This document shows, in pieces, positions 11,611 to 26,000 of a stretch of 64,000 nt of DNA. Numbering within the stretch: the first letter of the stretch is position 1; every line of letters starts with the position of its first letter. Source of the stretch: Macquaria australasica (lineage: Eukaryota > Chordata > Actinopteri > Centrarchiformes > Percichthyidae); assembly GCA_005408345.1 (NCBI GenBank), contig SEMN01000087.1:1302001-1366000 (forward strand), in the 5' to 3' direction. Position numbers and translations under genes: made by a program. The notes beneath the pieces are model-generated. The model did no database searches. It saw only the letters and a list, made by a program, of their open reading frames with translations, and had not been told where the DNA came from.

Positions 11611-14600
11611 ATGGCGAACCAGGACCCTGTCAACCCTTCACATGCTACGTTTGACTTCTTCACCCAGGCCCAGACTTGTAAGGATGTGAAGCAGCACTTT
11701 GCCGAGCTCTGCAGGCAACTGGACATCAATCCCAAGGATTTCAGGAGCTTCTACACCAAGTTAAAGGAAAGACTGAACTACTGGAAGGCCAAAGCCCTGT
11801 GGACGAAGCTGGACAAAAGGCCATCTCACTCAGATTACCAGCAAGGAAAAGCCTGCACCAAAAACAAGGTACTGGCAACCAGTGGGTTTTTTTCCATGAT
11901 GATAAGACAAACATACATGTTTTTTTGTGTTTTATTTTTTATTTTTTGTTCAGTTGTGTAAATTAATTCTTACATTTCTTCATAATGACAATGAGCTACT
12001 TAACTTCACCCACCACTAAACAGGTAGAGTGGTGACTTTCTGTCATCCCATGATCTAAATGCTGTTTTTGAGGCTTTTCTGAATTCTTGAGGAAAACACT
12101 GAAAACCCCTAATATTAGATAATTATCAAATATTTAAAATATGAATATTTAATATAAACATTGGTACAAAATGTCAGCCCCTCACAACTCCAGTGTAAAA
12201 AATCTATAATATCTGTTGCAGTTTTAGCTGAATCCAAATGATTTAAACTGTAATTTTTTACCATACAATTGTAATAATTAATTAAGAAGGGACTATGGAT
12301 CAGTTCTTGTCCATCCATCTGTTTATCATGCAGATTGTTTGGGATTTCCTGCTGATCAAGTTTTGACCAACCTCGTCTATGGTCCTTTCCAGCAATTTCA
12401 AAATCATTTTGATGGGCGTATGGAGGGTACTGCATCATTTGTTTTACTGTGACATGCAATATCTGGGCTTAAACAGGTTTTTGCCCCACAGGAAGGAATA
12501 GAAACATTTAGTTTTACCTGTTTCCTCATTCTTAGATTAGTATCATATCGTCCACACAGGTTGTTTGTCTAATTCCCCCCCCCCCCTCTCTTAGTGTCTT
12601 GTGTTGGGTGCTGGGCCGTGTGGGCTCCGAACGGCCATCGAACTGTCCCTGCTGGGGGCTCAGGTGGTGGTGTTGGAGAAGAGAGAGGCTTTCTCCAGAA
12701 ACAATGTTCTCCACCTGTGGCCCTACACCATCTATGACCTCCGCGGGCTCGGAGCCAAGAAGTTCTACGGCAAATTCTGCACTGGGTCTCTGGATCACAT
12801 CAGTGAGTGACTAATGACTGGGCTTAATGGACTGTCCTGTACTGTGAACTGGGTCTGGTGTTGTTTTGAAATGCTCCCATTAGCGCTGAAATGATTGGGT
12901 GATTAATTGATTCAGTGATCAACAACAACATCTACAACATTTTTTTTTTTAAACTTTTGTTTTAGTTTCAACATGTTGGTGTCTGATAAAGGGAGGGGGG
13001 CGTCGAGGTCAATTATTATAGTATGAGAGAGTATGAAATGGATTGAATAACCTGCATTAAAAGGGCCATTACAGAACTCCTCACCTCTTTATGAATTTGG
13101 GCTTTTGGAGTCTTAGTGCAACAAGCTAATGATACAGAAAAAAAGTTGTATAAAGCCTTTAGTGGCTCCAGAGGGAGCTGCATGAAGTCTGGTAAATTGC
13201 CTCATGTGATGTCACGTGAGTCAGCGTTGGTTGGGGCTGAAGACTACAAGTTTGATAATGAAAAACATCTGATGGTGTGGAGTCAGAAAGAAGTGAGTTT
13301 ACGAGACCTCTGTAGCCCGCTGCTCATCTCTTCTTGATGCTACATTAGCTACTACTAGCATAACACAAACAAATATTCAACTGAACTGTTGGTGGTCAAG
13401 TTGCATTGTGGGTAATGTAGACGTCACATTTTGACAAGGAAGAAGATGCATAGAATAAAAAAAGCTGCATCAATTTTAATTTTTTTTTTTTTTTTAAACG
13501 GTTCATCGTGAGTCCAACAACGTTGTGCTAAATTGGTGGAGTACGCTTTTGGATTTGTAAAGCCTCAGAATAACTCCTAGAAGGACACCAAACACATCCT
13601 TTAAAAAGTTACTTAACTTTGGACATTACCAGAATCAACAACATTTTTAATAGTTTATCAATAATTTAAGTCAATTATCAACCAAAATGGCTTCTCAAAT
13701 GTCAGATCTGCTGCTTTTCTCTGTTCTCTGACTGTTGTTTGGACAAAACAAGGAAATTGAAGAGATCACATTAGGCTCTGGGAAATCGTGATGGGCATTT
13801 TCCTCAATTTTCTGACATCTGTTGATTATTTCTTTAATTAATCAGTAATGAAATTAACCATTAGTTGCAGCCCTAGCTCCCTTTAACTTTCTGTTTGCAT
13901 GACTGACTGTATATTTAGTATCTTGGTAATCTCACACACACATTTCCACTGAAATGTACATGTGTGTTTTCAGGCATCCGTTGAAAGTGTCACTACTGAA
14001 AGTGTCACTCCTCCTCGGGGTGGAGGTGCACACCGGAGTGGAGTTTCAGGGCTTGATTGAGCCCTCAGGAGAAAACGGTATTTACATTTCCCAACCAGCA
14101 ATCACTCTTCCCACTAGGTTTGCTCAGTGTTATCATCATCAGTTGTTTTTATGAACCAGCAGTATGTAAAGCAGTAAAGTTATTGTGACATCTGCCGAGG
14201 CGCAGGGCAAATAAAAAGTTTGATGTGTTGTTTCTGACAGGTTGGATGGCCAAGCTGCAGCCTGGGTCTCATCCTGCTGCAAACTTCCAGTTCGATGTCT
14301 TCATCTCTGCTGGAGGAGGCAGGTTTGTCCCTGATGGTGAGACAAACACACACGTACTCTTGAATCACTTCACTGTTGCAATAGTGGGCACAAACAACTG
14401 CAGTTGCAAATTTTGCAAGGCCTAGGTGTTGCACGTAGTCACAAAACTTCATATGGCAGCCATATTTAAAAAGTGAGCTTTCATCAGCTCAGTTTCCTCT
14501 TTTCTTCTTTCCCACACTCTCAGGTTTTAAGCACAAGGAGCTGAGAGGGAAGCTGGCTATCGGCATCACAGCCAACTTCACCAACAGACACACAGCTGCT

Positions 14601-17600
14601 GAGGCCCAAGTAGCAGAGATCAGCGGCGTGGCCCGCATCTACAACCAGAAGTTCTTCCAAGAGCTGCTCACTGAGACGGGTAGGAATCCACATGACATCT
14701 ACAGTCTCATCAGCTGGAGGGAAGAGGACATCTTGATTTGCAGTGACGCAGCTGTCTGCTCTATTTCAGTAAACTGTTTAAAAATTGAAGGATTAAAAGA
14801 GGAAATCAGTTGCTTCAGATTAGCTTATTTTATACCACGCCTTGCACTAAGTGAGAACATGAATTATGAAGTAGAGTCACAGAACCAGAACACTCTGATG
14901 AGAACAAGAGTGCTTTTATTTTCATTTTATTGTTCTCCTGTGCCTCGCTGAACGACCACCCTGAAGGCATGAAATGAATGTTCACACCGTCGTGTCGGGT
15001 TCAATGTGAAGTGTGAAAAGAGCACGAAGGCTGTTAATCTGTGTTCCATACCTCAGTTAATTTCCTGTGACAGCGTTAACCGTGATGAAACCCACTCTTC
15101 ATCTCTCACCTACTGCAGCTTGTTTTTGAACAAACCTTACAGGAATTGTGTGCCTCGCCTTTTATAACCCTGATCGCACCCAGTTGAACGACGTATTAAT
15201 TCACTCTGACCTCCCTGGGTCTCCATCTGCTCCCCCACCCTCCAGTAAAACCAGTAGAAAAAAGCATAAGACATCAAGCTAATGATACAGATAAATTCCA
15301 CTCTCAAATAAAAAGTATTCTTGATGTGAGCTCTCCTACACTGGTCTCTCTCTCTCTCTCTCTCTCTCCTCTCTATGCCCACCATGCTCTCACTCCATTT
15401 TCCATTCCAGGTATTGATTTGGAGAATATTGTCTACTACAAAGACGAAACCCACTACTTTGTCATGACTGCCAAGAAGAAGAGCTTGCTGAAGAAGGGGG
15501 TCATTAAACGGGTGAGAACAACACATCCATTACCAAGAAAAAGTGTGATTCTTATTGGCACCAGCTGCGTCTGTGGCCAGTGTAGAAAAAGAAACAAACC
15601 AGATGGATGAAACAGCCATGCAGGTGCTGCTGAGGAGAGAAACCGTCAATCATCTCTTCTTTCTCTGCAGCCTGGCCTCTTAGCTAATGCAGCAAGTATA
15701 CCAAGTATAAGACTTGTCACTCAGAATCAGAAAAAGGTGCCATGACTCATCAGATCGCACCTCTCGCTCTGTCTCTACAGGACTACAGCGAGGCAGAGGA
15801 GCTGCTGGCTCCTGCAAACGTGGATCATGAGGCTTTGTGCCGCTATGCACATGATGCTGCCCACTTCTCCACCGGTGGCAAACTGCCTGACCTCCAGTTT
15901 GCTCGGAACCACGCGGGCCAGCCAGACGTGGCCATGTTCGACTTCACCTGCATGCACCGAGCCGAGAATGCCTCTCTGGTCAGGGAGAGGAGGGGGAAGA
16001 AACTGTTGATGTGTCTTGTTGGAGATTGCCTGGTGGAGGTAGGGGGCAACATTTTTTGTGATCTGGCCTAAATTCCCCTAGTTCACATTTTTAGCAACAC
16101 CAGCGGCGAGGCTCTAGGGATAGTTAATGTCGGTCGGTCGGTCGGTCGGTCCACCACTGAAAGGCTGAAATACCTCAATAACTATGGATAGATTGGCAAA
16201 GAATATTTGTACATACATTCATGGCTCCCAGACGATGAATCCCTGACTTTTCATGTAGCGCCACCAGCAGGTCAAATATTTCGCTTATCCAGTGAAAAAT
16301 CTGAACATCTACAACATAGATTGGTAGAAAATTTTGTACAAACACTCATGGTTCATGGTTGCCAGACGATGTAATAAATCTGGTGAGATCCACACTTTAT
16401 CACCTTTTAATAGATTGCCATGAACTTTTGTGCAGACATTCATGCCCCCCTCAGGATAGGTTTTTGACTAGCACTGTCATCAGGTCAAGATTTTAATTTG
16501 TCCAGTACTTTGGTTTATAATCAAATACCTGTAATACTAATTCCCATCAGCTGTACTTTGTTTAGTGCTTTAATTAACAAATGTTAGCATGCTAATATGC
16601 TAAGCTAAGAAGGTGAACATGGTAAACATTATATTTGCTAAACATCAGCATGTTAGCAATCTCATTGTGTACATGTTAGCATTTAGCTTAAAGCACCACT
16701 GTGTTGCTAGCATGGCTGTGGACCTTCTGTGTTAATCACTCACTGTATGAATCGTGTCTGCTCCATTTACCACTAATTGTGAGATTATCTTAATGTGGTA
16801 CAATGAGTTCTTATGCTCTGTTCTCTGCAGCCTTTCTGGCCTCTGGGTACAGGTATTGCCCGTGGGTTTCTAGCTGCTTTTGACACAGCGTGGATGGTGA
16901 GGAGCTGGGGCATGGGGATCCCACATCTCAAGGTCCTGGCTGAGCGGTGAGCCGGCTTCATTAAACTACTACAATACAGACAATCGCATTTCCTCTTTAC
17001 ATCATTAGCAATAACATGCAAAACACTAGAATTCTGCATGATGCAACTATTTCCTGTTTCTTCACTTCCAGCCATATTTCTCACCACCTACACTGACTGT
17101 TTGCTAATTCAACGACATGGGGAACTTTTCAAAAAGAGAAAGTGTCACCTTTTGTTTCCCAGACACGCAGTGAAACCATAGCTCCTACTATTAGTATGAT
17201 ATTTGGATTTAACTAAAATTAGGATTTAAGCATTTAGAAAATGAATGGATGGCCTTGACAGTAAAATGAAGTATAAAAATATAGTGCCAAAATTCATCAG
17301 TGTGCCTGTGGATGTCCTCATCAGCAACACCTCCCATCCTGAGATAATTAGTATGATGAATAGTTGTTTTGATTGCATAGGTGGGAAAAAATTATTTCAG
17401 CGTGATTCCTAATAATAAATAAATAATAATTCCTTGAAAAGTTACTAAAAAGTCTGTGAATATGATTAGACTATGAAATGTGGTAAGCCTGATGACAATA
17501 CAGAATAAAGGTGGTTATTGTTATTTTCAACCGCATTAACTGTCATCCTTCAAAATAAGAGGGAGTACCTGAAGATACTTTTTATACCAGACAATGGCAA

Positions 17601-19931
17601 ACATTTTTACATGTTAAAGGAATTATTTTATTGTTTCTGTTCATCTAGTGTGAAGTCAAAAACTTACATGGATGAGTGATCTCTAAACTCATCCAGTTAC
17701 ATCATCACACCTTTTCTTTTTTAGTGTCAGTTTCCTTTTCTATTTCCTTTTTTATTGCTTCTATGTTTTGACTGATTTGGTGCTGTGCTCGCTTGGCTGT
17801 AAATAATTTTGCTTTCATTCCTTCACAATTGCACAGTGAAAGTATCTACCAGGTCCTGTCCCAGACCACACCCGAAAACACCAGCAAAAACTACGCTGGT
17901 TACAGCATCGACCCCAAAACCCGGTACACGAGAGTCAACCTCTCCTCCATCCAGACCAACCAGGTCAGGACCGTTATCCTTTATTTACGCAACACAGATT
18001 TGAATCAGTCACTTTAATCATCATGGAGGTTATTCAAAAAGCAGATTACACTCCAGTAGACTTTACATTCTGTTCCTTTGGCCTGAGTTTAATGTGAAAC
18101 TGAAGTATTAGGTGTTTTATATATTTGTTGTCAGCAAAGTAAAAATATTCATACTTTCTTGGCCTAGACAGTAGATTTGATTTCCACACGAAGAATAATT
18201 ATTAATAGGTTGTGTGATGACTTACAGTAAATAACAAAAAATGTATTGATTGCATTAAATAATATCTTTACATGATTTACAAATCCTGCTGTGTTCCTGT
18301 TTGATGAACTCAGTGAGCTGGTAAAAGTTTTGATTCAGTCTGTGATCTCTGAATGTGTTGACTAATCTACCCGTCACTTCATTTAGGTGCAGCACCTATA
18401 TGATGTCGACAAATCCAATCCATCAAGCAAGAAACGGAAGAACGGGTTGTCTCACATGCGTCAAGGTCAGCTGTTCTTCATTGTGCAGCCGCTCGTCAGG
18501 CGTGTATGCTGGTTACTCTGGTTATTCTTTCACTTTGTACACTTCACTGTGTTGATTTAAGCAGGAAGCACTTTGTGGCTTTGTGGCATTTGCACGCCAT
18601 AAAAAAAAAAACAATTGGCTTGCACTATATTTACATATCAAAGACGGGCTCTGAAACCACAAAAAAAGATTGCAGAGCATTGTCTGGTGAACTGTCTGTG
18701 TTTGCCCTCTCAGATTCAGTCAGTGGTTTTGAAGAGTTGTTGAAATGGTGCCAGAAACACACCGCGGGTTATGAGAATGTGAATGTGAAAGATTTGACCC
18801 AATCCTGGAGGTCTGGGCTGGCTCTGTGTGCTCTGATCCACCACTTCAGACCTCCGCTCATGTGAGTCGCTCCCCTGTCCCCTTGCATTTGATTGTTTTT
18901 TGAGAAACTGTATAATTACGTAGTGGTTTAATGGTGCTAATTTGACCCGGTTCTTTGAAAGAATTTTACATCACATATTTACAATTAACACATTTTACCA
19001 AATTAAAATCCATGGCTTACCAAACAGTAACCAAAGCGTATGTATTGATCATCTTTGCTGTGAAAAGACCCCCTATGATTAATGCTGTAGAGTAATTCCA
19101 GTGTTCTGATTCCTCCACAGTGACATGTCCTCCCTGGATGAGTCCAGTGCTGTTCACAACAACCAACTAGCCTTCAGCATCTTGGAGGAGGAGCTGGGCA
19201 TCCCACCTGTCATGTCTGCCAGCGACTTAGCCAAAAGCGGTCAGATAGACAAGTTGTCCATGGTCCTGTACCTCACCCAGGTCCAAAATGCCTTCACTGT
19301 GCCAGCAAAAGGTAAGTTTGGGTATGTATTATTTGCAAGGGGAAAAAATGTCAACCAAGGCAAAAGCCAAGGAAAAGCCCCAAAAAAAGCACTTTGCAAT
19401 ATACCAAAATTAATGTTTTCATTAATAATGTCATTTTAATGCTATTTATGCTTTGATATACTTCTGATAGCTATTGACGACAGCAGCATCAGTCTTGCAT
19501 AACTCGGTTGCTTAGACACTGCACAGCATTAGCATCACCTTAAAAGGGTCAGGTGTCCTCCCACTGAAATGTGTTTGGTGTTGAGAAGTGATCAAATCAC
19601 TGCTGTCTCTTTAAGAGCACGTTACCCAGAATTCATTTGGCTCAAGTGGCTAGTGCTGTGCATCAGAGCCAGCCTCTACTGGTCGCACTGCTCTCCTGCA
19701 CTGAGGCAGCCCAGCAGCAGACAGAGCAAACAGTCACGGTGTGGACCTGGCTTATCAGGGTCTGATAGGGACTAACGTCGCTTGAAGGGGATCTACTGTT
19801 CCTGCACTGAAGGAGGATTTTCTCCTGGCTGTTTGTAGCTGAGGTATTTTTACAGTCTTTGTAGCATGAGGAGTTTGTGCAGCGTAAATGTGAGCCCAGC
19901 ATTTGGAGGCACTGAATGAGCTGAAGTGGGT

Positions 19932-20026
<95 letters not shown>

Positions 20027-23000
20027 ATATATATATATATATATATATATATACTCTTTCACTGCTGCCCCTAAATTGCCTGTGATGCTGTGCTGCCCCT
20101 GCTGCTCTGCTTGGGATCCACTGACTGATGTGCAGGCAGGAGGGAGCTGTCATTCTCCGGTAACCTTATCTGAATGATGAAAGAGTGGGAGTGGTGGTCA
20201 GATGTGGAGCTGAGGAGTTTTTATGTGGATTGACAAGTTCAATTCAGCTGCTGCTGCTGTGATGCTACAGAAAATGCAAGTACATTAAGGGGGATTATTA
20301 ATATTTCCGACATAAAAGGATATACCTTGAAGATATTTAAAAAGGAAAGATCAGAATATTTTTAGCAGCTGTATGCAAAGCTGCAAGTAGGCCAAAAACG
20401 TCCAGGTGTCTTTAGGATTGCAGCCTAGTGTAACAGTAAGATAAAGTGAATTTGGTGTGTGTCCCTCGCTGACATTTTTCTTTTATTTTCTGTTGGCTAC
20501 AGACCCCGCAGGCATCCTGCCATCGTCCAAGCCTCTGACTCTCTCCCAGACACAGTCAGCTGTCTTTTTCCTGAACAAGCTGAAGCACAACTCTCTGCAA
20601 AGACGCAAGGTACGCCCACAGTTCACTGTTTACACAGCACCGAGACACGTTTGATAAAGATATTTTCAAACACGCTGGCTTTGTTGGCTGGAGTTCACGT
20701 CTGGGCCTTCGGTCTGTGTTCTTGTGCTGTCTGTGACTCGCATCTGTTTTATCTGATATGTCTCTGTTTACGGCCAAATTGTTAGATGCTAGTTCGTCAT
20801 TAAAACGCATTGGGTGTTTGTTTGAATGTTCTCCACATAATCAACATAATCGGGTCATGTGATATTAATAGTTTTTCTTATTTTCTCTGCAGGAAAAGCT
20901 GGCAGCTGAGAAACGAGCAAGTGGCAGAGAGAACAGGATGGGAGATGAGGACAGTGTGAGTTGTGTTCAACAAATCAGATTCCACTTTGGAAGCTTTATG
21001 TACTTATTCTTCTCTTCTTTTTTTGTGCCAATGTTGCTTCACTGAATGTAATCAGAATACTTTATGACCTCTTCCCTCAGACGGTGGTGCCTCCTGTGTC
21101 CCCTGAGCTCGGTCCTACACCTGATCCTACACTTGCTCCTGCTCCTGCTCCTGAGCCTGAGCCTGAGCCTGGTACTGGTGTGTCGATGACAAACAGTGAG
21201 GAGTGTTACTTCTGTGGTCAGAGGGTCTATGTGCTGGAGCGCATCAGTGCTGAGGGCAAGTTCTTCCACCGGAGCTGCTTCACCTGCCATGAGTGCGGCA
21301 TTACACTCAGACTGGGAGGATACACCTTCGACCAGACTACAGGTGAGTTTCTAATCTAGCACTTGATGCTGTATTGTTGTTGTTGAATATAAAGCACTTG
21401 TATTTCTAGTTTTAATTACTGTCGTACCTGTGATATAATGTGTTCTCTCAAAGCCAGGATAAGGTTTTGCTACAATAAGTGAAGCACCACTTATTTATTT
21501 ATTTGTGTAATTAATAATTTGCACCGAGACCCTTGTTTAAAGGGGTTTCCATTTAGACTGAAAGGAGATTAATCATTTAAGAAAACAGCAGGGATTTTCC
21601 TCTCGAGCACGTCAACATTCACTTGTTGTCTCTGACTTTTCAACTCCTTTTATTGTTTTTATCTGTGATGTCCCCTCAGGGAGATTTTACTGTGAACTGC
21701 ACTCTGAAGAGCTGGAGCTCGAAACCAGGGCTGAAACATCTTGTAAGGTGGGTCACTGAGCAGAACAGATGTAAGCCGTTCTGCTGCTTGCTGATGACTC
21801 CTGACTCCAGACTCCATGTTTGAATTCCTGTGTTCGTAATGCACGTGTTATACAATCGTCTGTTGCATGAAATATCATCCTTCTGGTGTCTGGTCCGATG
21901 TCATCAGCCTGCAGGGCTGTCTCGCAGCAGTTACACACAGCTAATGAGAATGTTTGTGTCAAAGCATATGTAGTCTGTGGACCAAAACATATTAAACTGG
22001 GATTTCTTTCTTTGCATTTTCAATTTTTTCTTTTTTCGTGCCATTTCTGTATTCAGGATAGCGAAGGAACTCACAAAGGGACAAATGAAGAGATCGGGCT
22101 TTCCAGTGATGATTATACACCATCTCCATCAGATGAGGAGTATGAGCACACTCTGGATTGTAATCCCTTTACTCACACAGAACAACCGCATACATCAGAA
22201 ACTCCCACAGATCCTCCATCTAAAACTGAGCTAGCAGCACCGACTGAGGAGGAGACAGAAGAGCTTCCTCCCACTGTGCCCTATCCTGTCCCCAAGCCCC
22301 GCCTCTCTCGGCAGACCACACCCAGCCCTCAGCCCTCTTCTCCAATAGCAAAACCTCGCACAGTCCACCTTTTTAACCCCTCGACTCCAGAAAAAAATTC
22401 ATCTCCAACCCCTACAAAAGAGATCTCCAAGGCAGCACCAGACTCCCGTCCGAAGCAATCACTCCGAAAGCTTCAGCTGACCGCTGAGGAGAAAACCCAG
22501 CTGGTGAATCTTCAGAGCTTCAGCGCAGACTCGGACTCAGAGACCCCCGGTGGATCCTCCTCCTGCTCCTCTTCCTCTGCAACTGCAGGAGGTCCGAGCC
22601 CCCCTAAACCAGAAGGCCTGGATGGGCAAGAAGAAGAGGGCTACTGGAGTGGGAGCACCGCTAGTCGCATGCGGGAGAAGAGGAATCGACGCTGCTTCAG
22701 GAGAAAAGAGATGCCAAGCGGACAGACCAGAGTACGATCCAAGTTTTCCCCCTGGAATCTCTCTTCCCCGAGGATCAGCAGAGACACCCGGCTCAGCGTC
22801 CTCATCAGTCATCCAGGGAGAGCGGGTAAGTTGAGGACTCATCTCCTCTTTGATCTTTGGGTGCAGAAAAGTGGTTGCTGGGTCAAGAACCTTTTAGTGT
22901 GGTGTTTTTGAGATCTTGGTCAGTCTGGATTCGTTGTGACACGTTACAACATCTTTCGTGCATTTCTTCCACAGAAACAACATTCAGACATGTTCACAGC

Positions 23001-26000
23001 ACCTCAGAAGAGGGTGCCGATGGAGATGACGACGATGATGACGACGACGACGATGAGATGTTTGGACAAGATGATACTGACTTATTTGATGAGAAAGTAA
23101 GGAAAGGAATGGAGCGGATGTTTTCATTTTACATGATAGTGAGCTGCAGTACACTTACAATACTGACACTTTGCCTCCAGTTTCAGACGGTGCCATCAGA
23201 CCCTGTTGAGGCAGAGAAGTTGGAGCTGATGAAGATGCGGACGCTGGAGCGGCGAGCCAAGATGAGCGAATTACAGCGATTGCGCAAAGCCCAGGTCAGT
23301 GTCTCTCTCACAGTGTTACAATGCTCATCTGTGTTTGATTGGTCAGTGGCTTCTCCAACTTCACTCAATGAAGCAAAAACCTTCGTTGTGCTTGCACAGG
23401 CGACACCTGTGGTCACTGGTGGTAACAGCAAGTGTGGTCTAATACTACAGGGCCCAGCATTCTGGGGGCTGCAAACACTCTTTGAGCAGCTACTTTGTCA
23501 GAAATACAACAGAAGAGCAACTGATGTGTCTGTTTTTAAGTGTAAACAAAGAAACTCGGGTTGTTTTGATAAAGAAGTCTTTAAATAATCGGCCTTCTTC
23601 CATCATACCATGAGCAACCATGGTCTGATTTCATGCTTCACACTGCGAAAGTAGTTTTCCACACAACAGGGCACAGTAAGAGTTGGACATGACAACTCTT
23701 CATCTAAAAGCTCACTGTGGCTGCTTCTTCTCGTCCCATTACTCCCCACAATATTTAAAGACTTAATGTCCTCACAAGAATAGAATGATAAGATTGTTAG
23801 GGTCAGGATATTTTCCAGCTCTTCCCATCTTTGAGGAGAAATCGATCACAATTGTAATTGGATTTTTAATTACAACTTGACCTACAATTATGCCTAAGTT
23901 AATATTAAGATCTGAATTAGATTTTGGTTTAAGGAATAGTTCAACATTTTGGGAAATATGTTTATTTGTTTTTGTGCCGTGTGTGCTGAGAAGATCGGTG
24001 CCAAACTGATCCACTGTAAAAAGAAACTCTGACAACGACCATGTCTTGTTTTTTAGACACATTTTTGATGAACGATTGTTGTGACAAATACGTTTCCTGT
24101 GGCTCCTTCACAATAAAAGCCACACCCTATTACTCCAGTCGAAGCTTCTTAATGTGAAGCAGCAGTGGGAAATGTTTGATTAGCATTAGAAGTACCTTAA
24201 TAAACTCTGATATAGCTGTGGGAGGTTTGATATCAATGAGAAAAAATATAAAACAATAACGCTGGATTACATACACTTAAATGTATTTGGTAAAATTTGC
24301 TGGAGTACCTCTCTTAGTCTTAGTCTTAGTTCGTTGTTTCTGTGGTTCACAGTCCATCCAGAGGAGACTGGAGGAGATTGAGGTGACCTTCAAGGAGCTG
24401 GAGGACAAGGGTGTAGTGTTGGAGCAAACTCTGCGAGGAGAGGCTGGTAAGACCTAAATGTTAACAGCAGACCTGTGGTTTTTCATTCCTGATACACTAA
24501 AGGCTCCTTGTTTTCATTTTTTTTTTTTTTTTTTGATTTTTAATGAAAAATGCTGGTTTAAACTTTAACTAAACTTTAAATGGTTTAAACTTTTCACACA
24601 GAGCTTATACAACCAGAAGAAGAGGATGCTGACTTTTGTAGTTTGCAGTAAATGAAGTCTTCTCTCTTCTGGTGATAAAGTGAAGAAAACAATGGAGAGA
24701 AAACACAAATGAGCTGCTGTTGAATTTTAAAAGAAAAGTACAAAACTAAACTAGAGATTAGCTGCTCTGCAAATGGTAAAAATACTTCTGTAAATCATAA
24801 ATAAACAGGTGTTTCCATGAAAACTGAATATAATGAGCACTAGAAATACTGTACTAAAACACTAAATACATGTATGCATATTGATGGGGTTAAAATGTTA
24901 AACTTAGAAGTCAGCTGAATTCATGGGGAACAACCTCCAGAAATGGAGAGATGCAGTCTCCCAGTTTGTCTTCAGACACGCTCACTCACATGGCTGCTGT
25001 GTCACACGCAGCGCACAAATCTTTTTCCACAACACTATATCTAGAATTTCCATGTCTTCCTCTTTTTTTTTTTCTTCTAAATTTACAAACAAGCATTCCA
25101 TCACGCAGATACCCAGACACTGTATTTTTCCACTTCCAGGCAGCAATGGCTTACCTGAAATGATCGAACACTGGATCCAGCTCGTCCACGAGAAGAACTC
25201 ATTGGTTTCTGAAGAGTCTGACCTCATGGTGGCGTAAGTGTGCACTTTTTTGTTGGCTTGCTTGTACACTCAAACCGTGATACACAGTAAAAACCTGTGT
25301 AGCCTGCTGGGAATACAATGCCGCTTTTGTGCAGAGTAGAAGTGACACGGTAGCCAGAAGGTCCATAACAGCAGACTTCCACCTCCAAACACTGTCATTA
25401 CTGTTTATTCTCAGCATGGTAGCAACCAATCTTCTTTACAGTCAGACTCTATTTGTCATATGGCCTTATGATGACCTGCAGCCATAGCAGGGTGTAATAT
25501 TGACATGCGCTCAGCTGATGTTTGTTTTTCTCTCAGGTCTCGACAGCTGGAACTCGAAGACAAGCAGAGCATGCTGGAGCTGGAGCTCAGGAAATACATG
25601 GAGATGAAGGGTGTGTACTTTGGTGTGAACACATGAAGCGTGTTTGTTGTTGAAGTTTCTTGAACAGGCCTATTGAGTTCGAAGCAGTTAGAAGAGAGCG
25701 ACCCAACTTAGAAACAAGCACCAGTTGTGTTTAGCCAAGGCTATTAAGACAATTATTGCATGTTTCCTCTTCTAATGAGAACATCAGTACTGTGATGACA
25801 TCTGTTTATGGAAATTACCTTAGAAAAAGTGGGGGTTGTGTTATATTTGAGGACTGGACATTTATGTATTCCCAACATAGGATATTCTTTTTGAAGGCAG
25901 AGAGTTACCAGTGTAACACCGGCTCCTACAGAGAGTGTTACATTATGGGTTGTTCTTAGGCTTTATGTTGCTAGGCTAGCGGGTTACTTCAAGTCCGTTT

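Noticed and set aside
12599..12814. Second open frame overlapping the mical1 FAD exon, and a minus-strand one
   Set aside because: Shadow frames of a GC-rich coding exon; only the frame giving CLVLGAGPCGLRTA matches a family.
12803..13974. Calling mical1 a pseudogene because the consensus donor leads to a stop
   Set aside because: All other exons are intact and in phase, and the donor 4 nt downstream restores the frame with the expected residue count.
19850..20177. Open frames of alternating Tyr-Ile on both strands
   Set aside because: They are translations of the (AT)n microsatellite, not genes.
22537..22842. Minus-strand and alternative frames over the large mical1 exon
   Set aside because: Antisense shadow of the Ser/Pro-rich coding exon, which itself closes in phase with its neighbours.
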